Assembly: GCA_032622095.1 (NCBI GenBank)
Contig: CP136064.1
Span: 264,655,863 to 264,719,862 of the forward strand
Source of the DNA: Siphonodentalium dalli
Taxonomy: Eukaryota > Mollusca > Scaphopoda > Gadilida > Siphonodentaliidae
DNA length: 64,000 bases
Direction: 5' to 3'
Shown piece by piece: positions 1-12,744 of the stretch (its first letter is position 1; every line of letters starts with the position of its first letter). The notes under the pieces are model-generated. The model did not search any database. It had not been told where the DNA came from and saw nothing but the letters and a program-made list of their open reading frames with translations. The translations under genes and the position numbers were made by a program.

Positions 1-483
1 TTAAGAATTTCAACCAGGCATAGTTCCCCCATCATACTTGTGCTGACCTGTAACATACTGAATGCAGTGAGCTTGAGTTTCACTTAAATTAAAAATATGA
101 TGAGAAAGCCACTTATTGAAGCTATTTTACTGCCGAGCCAAATTCTGTTGAATAACTTTAGAACAGAATCGACTCGGTGCATTGTGTTTTAATTAACAGA
201 CTCTATAATATGATAATGCGTTCTGCAGCCGGCCTAATGCACGTACAGATTGTAGAGATTTCTACCCACAGCAGGGGATAAAATCATTTACACAGGTTGA
301 AGCTTAATTCAGAAATTAAATATCTGTGAGAAATTACAACTCCCATGATCACCTTTGAGATAATAGACAGAGGAAGAAGTACAGCATGATAAACTTAAAC
401 TGAAAACTTCAGCCTACAAAAACCACCATGGTTGTGTAGATAAAAAGCGTTATACATTAGCATAGGCTGAGACCAGCCTATAA

Positions 484-875
484 CCCTTTACCCAACAAAC
501 CGGCCAAAACCGGCCAAATAAAGCTTCAACAGCCTAAAATATCTTCGGTCTGTCTCAATAGAACCATACAAATATGGATATCATTGGAACCGGTTCCTTG
601 ACCACATTGTGATAGTTACAGTTATGCCCTGTGCCAATGCATTCTCTTAGATATGCGAGTCGACCATAGGTCGCCTCGCATATATAAGAGAATGCATTGG
701 CCTAAAAAAATCTTTTTTTTAACACTTTTTACCATTTTTTCTTACATTCTTTAACAATTTTATAATTTTTAATGTGTTAAGCCAATGCATTCTCTTATAT
801 ATGCGAGGCGACCTATGGTCGACTCGCATATATAAGAGAATGCATTGGCACAGGGCCCTTCTGTTGGGTAAAGGG
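484..875 (+). mobile_element. piggyBac-like MITE, copy 1
   Basis: A 392-bp non-autonomous element. Termini are CCCTTTACCCAACA and its inverse TGTTGGGTAAAGGG, with TTAA on the right and ATAA (one change) on the left. CCC...GGG ends flanked by TTAA are typical of the piggyBac superfamily. Inside are two near-perfect hairpins built on CCAATGCATTCTCTTATAT and GCGAGTCGACCATAGGTCGC, separated by an AT-rich spacer of about 90 bp. No transposase is encoded; short ORFs across it are by-products of the palindromes. Five more copies are in this window. Confidence 0.85.
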
Positions 876-879
876 TTAA

Positions 880-2785
880 AGCAACTTGGGAATTATTTTC
901 TCCCTGAAGTCATTTCTTATAATCAGATACCAGTACATTTTAATAGAACATTAATAATTTGAATAACTTTTCAAAACTATGACAATAATTGCATTTAAAG
1001 TAAAATATATTATTTAAATTCCAACACAGTCTCCCAATAAATAACAACAGGGAGCATGTGCACCTGATAGGCTTGAAGTGACATAGGTGGTTCATCGCTT
1101 TTTGTGAAGTGGACACCACACATCGAGTGCCTGCACACACAGTTGACTTGAAGTGACCTAGTTGTTCATCATTTATTATGAAGTGTCGACTTCAATTATT
1201 GCCTGATGAACGTTGTGTAACCCTATTGTGATTTGTACCGATTCTTACCGAAGCTACTTGTGTTAATTCAGAGGGTGTGTGATTATACTGTGATGAAAGA
1301 GCTAAAAAAAATTGACATTGAGCATACAAAACTATTGATTACATGTTACCACTGTATGTAACCTTTCATTGTTGCTCAATCAACACTTATCAAAAGCCAA
1401 AATATCATATGTTATGCAGTGTCTGCAAAATGGGTAGCTCATATCACAATAAAAATATCACAAGCATCAGCCTATAACCCTATCCATTTCCTCCTGGTGG
1501 GAGCCTGTGGTACAACCCCATCTGTTTCATCTCATGGTTTTATCAGTCTCTCAACATCCTCCATTGTGAGAACAACATGATGTTACCCAGGCACCCCCAA
1601 GTCAACCAGTAATTTACTCAAACAGAAACAAATTATAGCAAAAGATAAAATTCAAGATGGTGATGACATGTCTTGCACTAAACAGAGAAAGGCAATCTAC
1701 CTATATAAAAGCCAAGTGTTTGCCTGTGTGTGTGTGTGTCTGTCTGTATCTATCATGATTATCACGCATCTAAAAATATATCACCCTCATGTCTGATTGC
1801 GCAGAATAGATACACAAAATTTCATTTGTGAAGGGTAATCCCCTACTTTTTTTTTATAAATACCAAGAAACAAACTCCTATCATCAAGCTGTTGATACAC
1901 CAACAGGGAAATTTACCACTGGTTTGCATTTTCTTTGAAACTATTACAACACTGACTTGAAGTAACTTCCAATTTGATCGATCGATACATAAATACATAA
2001 ACACAGAGGCTGTCAAATTGATGGCAAACCAATGTGATTACTGCAATCAAAATCCACGATAGTCAATGAAAGTTAAAATTCAAACTGTGTGATGAAAGTA
2101 CCAAATTTCAAAATATCATAATTTTCATTCGAACTGTTCAACGTTTGTAAAACTGACTATAAAAGTCTTACAAATGCAAAGGCTCGGTAGACGATGGTAA
2201 ATATATCAACAAATTGTATGGTGACTCTCAAATAGCAAGTTCTTCAATGAAAACATTTCTCAATGGTTGTGGATTTCAAAATAATATAAAACTTCAGAAT
2301 AATAAATGGATTGGTGTACTCTGAACAATTAAAGCAGAAGCCATGATCTGAATCTCAAAATGATTGCCAAAATCTCAGTCTGGTTGGCTCCAAAATATAT
2401 CGACTCAGCAGATGCAATTTCTATGAAAATAAGGACTCAGATTGTTTTCTATCATGTCAACATTGAAACAGCTGCTTTCCTTATACACAGCATACATTAT
2501 TTTATTAATCTGATTTGAAAAACATGTGTACAGTGTGTTATCTGTTCCCATAGAGACAACTAATCCTTTCATTTAATGCAAAGCAGACCACAAAAAATCA
2601 AAAAGTGTTTTCTTTGTGCTACTAAGGGGACAACGGAATCTTCAGTACACAGGAATAAACTCTATAATGACCAAACACGCCTCACAATGCATGTTACAAT
2701 AAATATGCAGAAAATGTCAAACTAAAACATCACTGAAAGAATTATGAGAATACCAGGGGAGTGACACTATCTCAGCTTATTTGTT
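880..2785. other. intergenic, no gene recognised
   Basis: AT-rich, no ORF of recognisable family and no clear exon. The only distinct feature is a short (TG)n microsatellite near 1722-1744 followed by TCTGTCTGT. Confidence 0.5.
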
Positions 2786-2789
2786 TGCG

Positions 2790-2950
2790 GTCAAGAGCTT
2801 GTCTAGTAAATAATCTCTGAGTCGGGTAGTTTGGCCAAATATTGCAAATTTGGGGTATGATTAAACCTAGAAATAACAAAATCTGGTATAAATAAACTAA
2901 CTAACCTGAACTGACCATTTCATTATGGGTAGAATATGCCGTAAATATGA
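2790..2950 (+). repeat. dispersed repeat, copy 1
   Basis: This stretch (core GAGTCGGGTAGTTTGGCC, then a methionine-poor AT-rich tail ending in ATTATGGGTA) is clearly related to 12585-12740, with substitutions and indels. No termini could be fixed, so the family is unknown. Confidence 0.45.
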
Positions 2951-4107
2951 TGTCACCATATTTATGGCATATTTATGGTGTATTTTGGTGCCAAGAAAAT
3001 AGATATGTCGGAAATCATTTTCTATGACTTTAAAAACATAGTACCATGTAACAAAACCTGCATCTGATATATTTAATGAACTCTATAAGATGCATAAATT
3101 AGTTATCAAACTCAATTTGTTACCATACTTCTGGTGATGAGCTATTGGCTAAATGCATTGACATTCTACATACATGGTGCCGATTGGTGCGTCACTGTGA
3201 TGTCACATAAGTCAATAGCCATAGAAAGCAAGATTAGCTTACAAGAATCTGATGAACTTTGTACCGGTAATTCAATTTATTACCTGGAAAGCATGACAAA
3301 AGCGTTACAGGACTCTTAGTTGCCGGCTACAGTGTCATGTGAGGCTCAACAAGAGGCGTCTCACATGCAGACCTCTTAATTCAGATTGTTTTGCTTTGGC
3401 AACCCTTTGTCGTTGCCCATTTTGTTTCAGTAAATGAGTTTGGTATTGCTGATCGCCCTAGCCAATTATGAGGGTTGCACATGACATCGAATCCAGCAAA
3501 GAATCGCCCTGAAACTTATAAATTCTCTCTTCCAATAATGTATATATTAAATATACTATACAAATCGTGAAAGAAGCCATGAGCGTATAAAATAATTATG
3601 AGTGTCTGCAAAGCAAGTTTATGTAAATTCTCTAAGGAAGACCTTATTGAAGCTGTCATATCAACCACAAAGGTAATAGCTTGCTTACACCAACTGCACC
3701 AATTTATGTAAACCAACTGCACCCAAGGAGGCACCTGTTGATCGTCCGATTAACACCTGGGTACATATGCCTGATGGTGAGGCATGCCAGATTATCACTA
3801 GCTTCACCTTAATCTCCCATCATGCAATGTTAGTTTGGAGGATATGCTAATATTATCACTCTAAATATCACTAGTTCATTCAAAATCCTAATGTTTGTGT
3901 ATATGAAATGTTATCTATGTTGGCCCATGAAGTATAAATATCATATCTAACACACAAGGTGTGATGTAGGATTTGGCTGTATAATATCTCTATTCAGCAT
4001 ATGTGTTTGACACCCAAGGTTTATTTGCCTGTTTCAGCACATTGTACTAATAGGAACCTCTGAGTTTCTCTATGATTAACATTGCATAGTGCAAATCTGG
4101 CTTTTAA

Positions 4108-4489
4108 CCCTTTACCCAACAAACCGGCCAAATAAAGCTTCAACAGCCTAAAATATCTTCGGTCTGTCTCAATAGAACCATACAAATATGGATATCATTG
4201 GAACCGGCTACTTGATCACATTGTGATGGTTACAGTTATGCCCTGTACCAATGCATTCTCTTATATATGCGAGTCGACCATAGGTCGCCTCGCATATATA
4301 AGAGAATGCATTGGCCTAAAACAAATCTTTTTTTAACACTTTTTACCATTTTTTCATACATTCTTTAACAATTTTATAATTTTTAATGTGTTAAGCCAAT
4401 GCATTCTCTTATATATGCGAGGCGACCTATGGTCGACTCGCATATATAAGAGAATGCATTGGCACAGGGCCGTTCTGTTGGGTAAAGGG
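4108..4489 (+). mobile_element. piggyBac-like MITE, copy 2
   Basis: A 382-bp copy with intact TTAA on both sides (4104-4107 and 4490-4493), the same CCCTTTACCC termini and both internal hairpins. It aligns with copies 1 and 4 almost base for base, suggesting a young family. Confidence 0.88.
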
Positions 4490-4833
4490 TTAAATAGAGA
4501 TCTGTGCTACTTGTCACAAGAGTATATAGACTATGTCTCGGCCCCTCAACTTGAATACACAAGTTATGTTATACATATACACCAGGTGAAGGATGAAGGG
4601 TTCAGGGAACAGCCTTGGAGATATCTCCTCCCTGAAATGTGACAGAAATAGTGAGAAGTGACCTCTCTCTCACACACCAGTATGTATATGACCAAACAGA
4701 ATATTCAAGTGTATGAATTTACTGACTCGAATGATGTACTTACTCATTATAATGGTTTTATTAACGGGCTCTTGTACTTCATATCTACTTACTGGATCAT
4801 AGACGGGTGATTTACTAGTTGGGTGTAAATTAA

Positions 4834-5581
4834 AGATGGATTATCTCTTCATAAATCAATTTTGAAATAGTTTCGTGGGTGTAAAATAATAAATATGAAT
4901 GGAAGACCCATGTCCGGAAATGCTTCTATTAATTAACCCTTTACCCAACAAACCGGCCAAAAACGGCCAAATAAAGCTGCAACAGCCTAAATTATCTTGG
5001 GTCTGTCTCAATAAAACAATACAAATATGGATATCATTGGAACCGGCTCCTTGACCACATTGTGATAGTTACAGTTATGCCCTGTGCCAATGCATTCTCT
5101 TATATATGCGAGGCGACCTATGGTCGACTCGCATATATAAGAGAATGCATTGGCACAGGGCCCTTCTGTTGGGTAAAGGGTTAATATTGATTTTATTCTG
5201 AATATATTATTATAACATGAGATGATTAAGTGCATGGGTCCGTTTATTGTTCTATTTTATGAACAGACCATTCAGGCGATACCATATAGCGATAGAGATC
5301 ACTAGGATGTTCCCATAGCTATACTCCGAACGTCAAATGTCCCAGATTTATTGTTTGTATTATTTTATTACATAGTTATAAGCGATAATGAGTCTAATTA
5401 ACGTTTATTTGTGACAAAATTACACAACAAAAATTCTGGTCTCTGTTAACAGTAACCACTATTATTCGTTAGCTAAACAACCATACGTTTTCAGACCAGA
5501 AAATATTCAAAATATAATGAATATTAATCGTTTGAAGCATTTCTGGACAGGTGTCTTCGATTCATATCTAATATTTAATAC
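4834..5581 (+). mobile_element. TTAA-flanked inverted-repeat element, interrupted copy
   Basis: Left end AGATGGATTATCTC follows TTAA at 4830-4833. The body matches the intact relative at 16368-16887, including paired ACCAGAA motifs in inverted orientation near 5440 and 5495. It is split by piggyBac-like MITE copy 3 (4937-5180), and its right end is cut off by a half palindrome starting near 5582. No coding capacity is seen. Confidence 0.7.
4937..5180 (+). mobile_element. piggyBac-like MITE, copy 3, single-hairpin form
   Basis: A 244-bp copy with perfect TTAA on both sides (4933-4936, 5181-5184). It keeps only one of the two hairpins and lacks the AT-rich spacer, as expected from deletion or template switching between the repeated hairpin arms. 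It sits inside the older element 4834-5581. Confidence 0.87.
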
Positions 5582-5690
5582 CCGAGAGCTTTCCGATGAA
5601 TGGCAACAAGCCATATTTCCGACTAAATCCTGAAAAGTTACCCATAATTCTGCTGTGGTTAAGAAGTCGATTACTTAGAGCATTACTGCA
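5582..5690 (+). mobile_element. half copy of a pogo/Tigger-like palindromic MITE
   Basis: Matches the right half of the 213-bp palindromes at 53319-53531 and 58816-59028, from GAGAGCTTTCCGATGAATGG to the terminal GAGCATTACTG. The left arm is missing. Confidence 0.65.
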
Positions 5691-5755
5691 TGAAGCCGGT
5701 ATATCAACATTTTGTGTATTTATCAAATCGTATACCTCTTATCAAATTACATCGA

Positions 5756-5945
5756 CATGACTGGAGCTTCCTGAAAACCCTGTGCCAATGCATTCTCTTA
5801 TATATGCGAGTCTCCCAATTGACATTGTAAGCCAGTGCATTGTCTTATATATGCGAGGCTCCCTATGGGAGACTCGTATATATAAAGACAGTGCACTGCT
5901 ACAGGATGCTGTGCACCAGTGCAGTTCCCGTCATGAAAGGGGTAA
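5756..5945 (+). mobile_element. second TTAA-type MITE family, short copy
   Basis: Ends resemble CATGACTGGAGC on the left and GTCATGAAAGGGGTAA on the right; the TTAA sites are degraded. Inside are two hairpins using CAATGCATTCTCTTATATAT and GAGTCTCCCA-type arms. The same family occurs at 21601, 50418, 54000 and 57146. Confidence 0.65.
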
Positions 5946-5949
5946 TAAA

Positions 5950-8165
5950 GGAATAATCACCAAGATTCAACTTATTCAAGTCATGTAATACTTGAACATT
6001 TAGATAAAAACACCCAAATTTTACTTTGAGGCCACTTGTAGCAACTTCTAGACTGTATGGAGGAAATTAATGACTCAACACCTACTGTTAGAGATAAAAG
6101 CCAGTTCAAACATGAAAAAAACTTTGTTGGTTTGTTGTCTGGCGTGTGTAGAACTACAAATAACCAGGTGCGATTGTGGGTGTCCCCCAGACAGTGTGCT
6201 GATTCATCAACAAGCGAGAAACAACTAGCTTCCACAATTTATCTGATGAAAAGCTAACTGTACTAGTAGGAGCCAATCTCTCTGTGTTGCTATTCTCTCA
6301 CTGTGATTATCATACCCTGATTGGGATAGGGGCTTAAGCCGCATCATTTGGAACAAGAGCATCGCTAGGACGTGGCAAAATACGCCCATTGTAATTTCAA
6401 CAAAGTGCCATAACTCTGATGAAAATTGGAGGGCGTGTTAATTGAATTTCAATTTGATGACTTCTCCCTGAAAATAGTCCACTTCTCCCTAATAAGCAAT
6501 TTGAAACTTCTAGACTGGTCTCTGACCAGCATAATCGAAAGCTGTTTGAAAGAAATGAAAACTAATTTGCTGATTTTGTACACATGTATAACTTTGTTAA
6601 TGTTGTACCTTACAGATATCAACTATTAAATCACTTCCAGTTGATAAAATGTAAAGTCCATCCTCATACTGATACTGAAATTAATCATCTTGGTAAATTA
6701 GTTCATACAGACTAGAAATTGTGAATACTGGGAAGGTGGCATGCTACTCTTTGGCTCCAAATAAAAGTGCAGGCCCAAATAATAGTGCAGGGGGAACTCT
6801 GAGCAAAATATCAACATATTAACAGTGGTTAAACAAAATATTTTTATAGTATAGGAATAAGACCAAGTACAGGAATCAACATAGTATGTTTTCATAGCCT
6901 CAAAATTAATAAACGTGCAGACCCAAATAAGCACTGCGCAGGGGGGAAATTACCCAAGAAAATAATAAACGTGAATGCATGTTTATTTGGAGCCCAAGAG
7001 TAATGGTTATGGTTATTGTTTTATTGATATTCCGCCGATGATTTTTGTCCGAAGGTAAAATGGTCCGAATCTGTAATGGCAATTAAAAATGTATCAGGTG
7101 ACCTTGAAAATATAAGCTGAAATACAGTGTACCTTAACCTCTACTTCCACTATTTTTGATACAGAGTATGTTTTGATGCAGAGACACACATTTTAACAAA
7201 CTTAAGTATCTTCATTGCAAGTGTCAAAAAACTGCTTACATAACTACATGGGGGCAACATAAAATTGTTCAAGTGCGGAATATAATCATGAACAAAATAA
7301 GAAGCACCACTGCGCAAATAATTGACAACAAGACCACAATGTCTAGCCTGTGATTTAATTTGTTATCTCAGCTGAACTCAGTGTGTAATTTTGACCCAGC
7401 CTGGGGTAAACCAGACAGCTAAGCAACTTATTCAATCAGCCGCAGACATAAGTCATTTGTATTTAATTTATTCACAGATTATAAAGGGAAAGATTTAAAA
7501 TAGCTACACCTGAGCACCTTAAATAAGGTTGATGCAATATTTACTGCATTTCAAATTAGAATCTTTTACTTATTTTATAAGGACTTTCTGTTCTTCATTC
7601 TCTTTTTTAATATCTGCATCTGTACTGTTAAATACTAGTGAGTAGTGTTTAGGCCTTTTACCATGTCATGGAGGACTTTAAAAGTAGATCATGCCATGAA
7701 TCCCAAGCCCTCGAAATTAGGAAAAATGTCCCATGGCAAATTTAATGCAGTGCCATGTAAGATTCCACATGTTGCTACAGCATTGCCCACCACATTACTT
7801 ATTTCCATGGCCAATTTCACAGACTAATTCACTATAACAGTAGCACTCTGGCTACACCCATCAGGACATGGACGGGTTTTGGGAAGAGTGTGTCCAACAA
7901 CCTCCCCTAACTTGTTCTCCTTTTTTTTTATTTTCCAACCAATTATTAGTTTTATTAGTTAGGAATTTGTTGTTTTTAGGCCAACAACAGTAGCCATGAG
8001 TAGGCATAAATTTCTATTGTTCTATATTTATACCAAATTTAGGTCAGTTGGAAATTTTCCAACCTTAACTTAAGTTATGCCAAGATACCGGGGGGGGGGG
8101 GGTTGAAAGGTTCAAAATTTTCAAAAGTTCCAAGGGTGGGTGGTCTTAGATATAGATCTGGTTCA
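5950..8165. other. intergenic, no gene recognised
   Basis: AT-rich sequence with no recognisable protein or RNA. A run of G at 8091-8102 and a TTGGAAATTTTCCAA-like motif near 8048 (also seen around 25465-25800) are the only distinctive marks. Confidence 0.45.
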
Positions 8166-8177
8166 GGGGGTGTGCAG

Positions 8178-9264
8178 TAGAGATGGGCGGTTGTGAAAAT
8201 TTGCCTTGGTTTCGGTTTCGGTTGTGGAAAAAGAGTTGAGTCTCGGTTTCGGTTTCTATTAATAAAAATGACTAATGTGAACAAAATCTAATTATGCTTC
8301 ATCATATTACAAAGAAAACACACCAATTTTATCACCATAACTTGTGAGGTACATGTCCTTTTATAATTGTAAATTATGTATCATATTGTTACTAATACAT
8401 GTATATTGTTAATGTCCATGTCGAGTGGCAGTGCTAGAATGCAAGTGAGTCTGTGTATTGTGTATGACTGCAATTCAGCATCATATGATCATAAGTGTGA
8501 AATAATATAATGATAATTTATATTGGCATAAAACTAATGTGTGTGACTAGATATATGTGTATAGTTATGATTTGAAAAATAAAATTTGAAATAAACAACA
8601 AAATGAAAATAAAACTAGAATCTCTCAATCACATTATCTGGCTATATACCTATTACCATATTTAGGGAACATAATACTGTACACACTATACATGCATCCA
8701 ATACAAGTCACCTGAATGAGTGCTATTTCTAAACAGTTTACCGACAAACGGTATAATTCCTTCCGGCTCCGATTCCGGCATAACATTTTTAATCAACGGC
8801 GCACAAATATATTTGACGATTTAACATCCAAACAGTGATAAAAACTAATAGGGGATGCGGGTAACAACCATTGATACCTTTTGACATCGTATCCTCGTTA
8901 TCAAATTCACCTTTCAGAGTATTTGTACGGCCTTAATGATTAAAATAACATGAGAAATAAACTGACTTGTGTTGTGTTTACTACGGCGAAAATAGGTGTA
9001 CACGGAAGCAACGTAATTAATTCGTCGCGCGATTTCACCATGCGAACTCCTTTCTGCATATATTACAGGCGGCACATTTAGATTTCTTATCTTTCTTTGA
9101 AAAATATTTCCACACAGGACTCGTTTGTTCGTCGTGCTCTGCCATGATTACAGGAAGTTGTGACAACCGAAACTACAGGTTTTCCCAACTTACCACGGTT
9201 GTCATTTCCGGTTTTTCCCGACAACCGAAACCGAACTGATTCCACGGTTAACCGCCCATCTCTA
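8178..9264 (-). mobile_element. decayed hAT transposon
   Basis: Termini TAGAGATGGGCGGTT and its inverse AACCGCCCATCTCTA are flanked by a perfect 8-bp duplication GTGTGCAG (8170-8177 and 9265-9272). An 8-bp duplication with a (C/T)AGAGATGGGC-type end is characteristic of hAT elements. The subterminal regions carry repeated GGTTTCGGTTTCGG motifs in opposite orientation at the two ends. At 1087 bp it is too short for a full transposase; only a BED-finger remnant (9036-9145) remains. Confidence 0.85.
9036..9145 (-). pseudogene. remnant of a hAT transposase BED zinc finger
   Basis: On the minus strand, starting at an ATG at 9145, the reading gives MAEHDEQTSPVWKYF; after a one-base frame change it continues as a lysine-rich stretch with KCAACNICRKEFAW, then a stop. 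The VWxYF followed by KCxxCxxC layout matches the start of BED fingers in hAT transposases. The zinc-binding histidines and the catalytic region are absent. The frameshift and the stop make it non-functional. Confidence 0.6.
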
Positions 9265-9279
9265 GTGTGCAGTTGGAAA

Positions 9280-12200
9280 TTTTAAAGTGGACACCCCTCA
9301 AAGGAGACCCTCTAGCACTGCAGTCTAGGTCTAAAATATCCACATCCCTGATGCCTGTAGGGCCTACTGTAGATGTTGCCAATGGCCTAATTGGACACAT
9401 AGTCCTTCACATGAGGAAAACAAATTTAAATCAATGTGACTCACTAACACCTGATTAACACCGAAGAGTCATCAGTTTAGACCAATCATGTCCTCCAGGC
9501 GGCTTATTATAGTCAGACATTGACTGCAAGCCATAGTCTGAAGAAGAACACAGAGAGAGCACTTATTTGCTCCCACAATTCAGAAGACAGGTATAATATT
9601 GCACCTGTTCAGTTCAGTGTAGGAGATCCCTCCTTTATTTAGGAGCACCCCACACATGGCGAGTTAAAATAAATATAAAACCTAAAATATCTAAGAGCTC
9701 TATCTAAAATTCTATATCATAAAAAGTTTGTTAAAAAATTTGTTGTTTTAAAATGTCTATGTACATGTAGAATGTCTTTAAGACAGATGATATGTACCGT
9801 ACAAGTTTCAGTATAGAAACAGTTGGTTATGTACTATGTAGGTCGTAATATAATCATAATATAATCATAAGTTGGGTTTTTTCTCAAAATGTCATTGTGA
9901 GATAGTCCAGTTACACTTTCACAATCACATGATATAATTAACCACAGTCCCTAGGAATCACTGTTAGTTGAATAAAATATTATTTAATAATATTAAATCA
10001 ATATTATTATAGTTAGTTATTATATTAATATTAAGACCAGTTTGGCAAGTAAAAATTTTGTGTTCTGCATTTTCATTGGTAGATGATTTGAACGAAATTA
10101 CAAGAGTACAAATTTTTATGCCACACAAACATTCCCGCTTTCTGAGTTTATATCATCATATTCCGTATTTTTTTCTTGAAACGCTGGTGTATTCAGATGG
10201 TTTCTATCTTTACCCACTTACCAGAAAAATGTATGTTAGTTCCTCGAATATTCATTCAAGTCTAACTGTCGGGGATTCCTAATCATTTCTGAGAAAACCA
10301 CCCAATCTGTAAATAGTTCGTTCGCGTATAGCCAACCGGTGATAATCCGAATAAAAGGGATTACGGTCATTTACGGATGTGAGTAAACAGACGTCGGGTG
10401 TGTTAAAACTGGCTCTGCTGTACACTACTAAGTACACATTTTAACTCATTCTCATTACTAGAGAAATGTAGAAATGACCATCTCAAACTAATATATCTAT
10501 ATATTTTCAAGTAGGGCCCTGGGGGTGGTTGATACCTTGAGATGTGAAAGCAAATTTTATATTCCAAGCTCCCGGTTAACTCCGCATCTCAAGAGTGGCA
10601 ATGGGAGATAACTCGTGCTGGGTTTGGCTGCAAAAGTAATGTGTAATAGGGAACTGGATTGATAACTTCCCGTTTTAAACAATTTTGCAGAATTACGTCA
10701 CTTGATAATAGCCGACAGTTATTCAATGTGAATATCGGATGGAAAATTACGATTTATGTACAACTCAGACAAGGTACAGTTGATATGACCCGACGAGCAC
10801 ATTAAGAACAATTAACTTAATTGTCACATGTCAAATGTGGGGAGATAAATGCATTTTTTCGAACGAAAAATCGAATTGTTCGTTTTAGTGATAGAGCACA
10901 GGGGGTGGTCTTTAGCCAATGAGGTGATGGTTTACATAATAACAAAATCTGAAGTTGCCTAACTGTACTTATATCTGTATAGTAGAGGTAATATATCTTG
11001 ATCTATTTGTTATATTTTAATCAAATTTAATATTACATGGACAGTGATTCCTAGGACTGTGAATTAACTGAGAAGGGAAAGTATCTAAATAAACCTTGAG
11101 TCAACAGTTAACATAAGCATTTTTTTTGACAAGAGCCTCAAGGCTCAAGACAAGAGGGACGAGTGCAAATTTAACACCCGTGAATTGAAAAATGTGAGTG
11201 CGCACGGTGCGAGAGCAGTCACACATTTCCACAAAATTGTATCTGATTCCAATGCCAACCCCCCCCCCCCCCCCTCACCAATATGCAACACCCAATGATC
11301 TACCCAGCGGTCCCCACTACTGGCACTATTAGTACTAGGCTACCACTGTACTGTCTGTGGCAGAGTAGAAGTAAGACTCCACCCCCTGAACAGGCTGAGC
11401 CTGAAGGTTGAATAAACATTTTAAAAAACACAGTGAAATTTGAACAATTTGCCCTTGACTTGTCACTTTCCTGATCGATTTTCTTTTGGTTATTGGCTAC
11501 ATCATGATTAAGTGTGATTTACTAGTATTGTAGTGGTGAAATCTTCTTTGTTCCTTGTCAAAATAGCATCCGCATTTCATTTCTTGAAAAGTACCGCCGC
11601 GGAAAGTCTACGCGCCGAGTTCCGGAAGTGGGTGTACTCGTCGGTGTGCTTTGGTCAGGGCGGCACAGCTTGGCGTAATTCGCTAAATCGACACACACTA
11701 AAAAGTATAGCAATTTTTCCTAAATAGTTACCAATTGAAATGTGGCACTAAATACAACCTAGCCAAAATCTTTTAATGACATAAACTTTTACCGGACTAT
11801 GTGCTATTAAATCGCATGCCGTGGCCTTCATGTGTATAAGCCAGTGTATATGCTTACCGTACGTAGCAATACATGTACCGTACAAGCTCATGGTAGTATG
11901 GTACCGGTACCGGTACCTTACATTGTATGTTTATACAACTATAGGGAGCACTAACTATCTTTAGAGTCTAGAGGCCGATAGATCCATGGTTATTTTAGTC
12001 GCGGGAGTCTTTCTAGAGATTAACACAACTGAGAAATGCATCAGCACTTTCATTATCATGGCATGTGTATATATTCTATCGTAATTATGTTCTTTGCTGG
12101 TGCATCTAGGGAGTGTGCGATCTCTTTGACATGTGTTTGGACGTAACATAATGCAAAGGCAGCAAAAGAATCGTTGGTCTTGTTCCAAGTTGTCCTGGCA

Positions 12201-12580
12201 CTGTGACAAGTATAGATTAGTGGAGCGTTTAGCGAGCGATTTTAATGATGCAGACTGGGTGTTGGGGAGATAGTGTATTACCTAAGGAACATAACTTTAC
12301 TTTGTGGCAAATTCGTAAAAAATATGAGATGAGTGGTTATTTACTGAATTGAATTCCATCATTGTATTGGACAACATAACCTAATATTCCTCTCCAGTAC
12401 GGAATATAATTCAACACGTCACATGCGTGTAAATATGCCATTTTAATTTAAGGAGGAATTATAAAGATATATAGGCATATCACTGAGACTATATGTCCTT
12501 AAAATAATTATATTTAGAAGTTATTGTTTACATTACATTCCATGTCTTTTCAATTGACACTGAAAAGCCAATCAAGCACC
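9280..12580. other. intergenic, no gene recognised
   Basis: No supported gene. A short inverted pair lies at 9938-9964 and 11041-11067 (core ACAGTCCCTAGGAATCACTGT), which could be the ends of a 1.1-kb element, but the arms fade after about 27 bp. A C-run is at 11260-11273. The 82-aa and 64-aa ORFs here have no recognisable content. Confidence 0.4.
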
Positions 12581-12584
12581 CGAC

Positions 12585-12740
12585 TTAATCGGGAGTGACT
12601 GTCTCGGCTCGCGAATAATATCTAAGTCGGGTAATTTGGCCATATATCGAAATTTCGGGATATGGTATAGCACCTGGAAATCACTTAATAAATATGCAAA
12701 TTAACCTCAACAGTTACTTTAATTATGGGTATATCGGAGC
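12585..12740 (+). repeat. dispersed repeat, copy 2
   Basis: Related to 2790-2950: shares GAGTGACTGTCTC, AAGTCGGGTAATTTGGCC and the downstream AATTATGGGTA. Diverged; family unknown. Confidence 0.45.
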
Positions 12741-12744
12741 CTGG

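Noticed and set aside
774-962. ORFs reading MLSQCILLYMRGDLWSTRIYK and similar, seen at several places
   Set aside because: They are translations of the MITE hairpin arms (copies 1-6) and run into unrelated flanks.
9938-11067. 1.1-kb transposon bounded by TCCCTAGGAATCACTGT inverted pair
   Set aside because: The arms are only about 27 bp and imperfect, flanking duplications are absent, and the interior is featureless.
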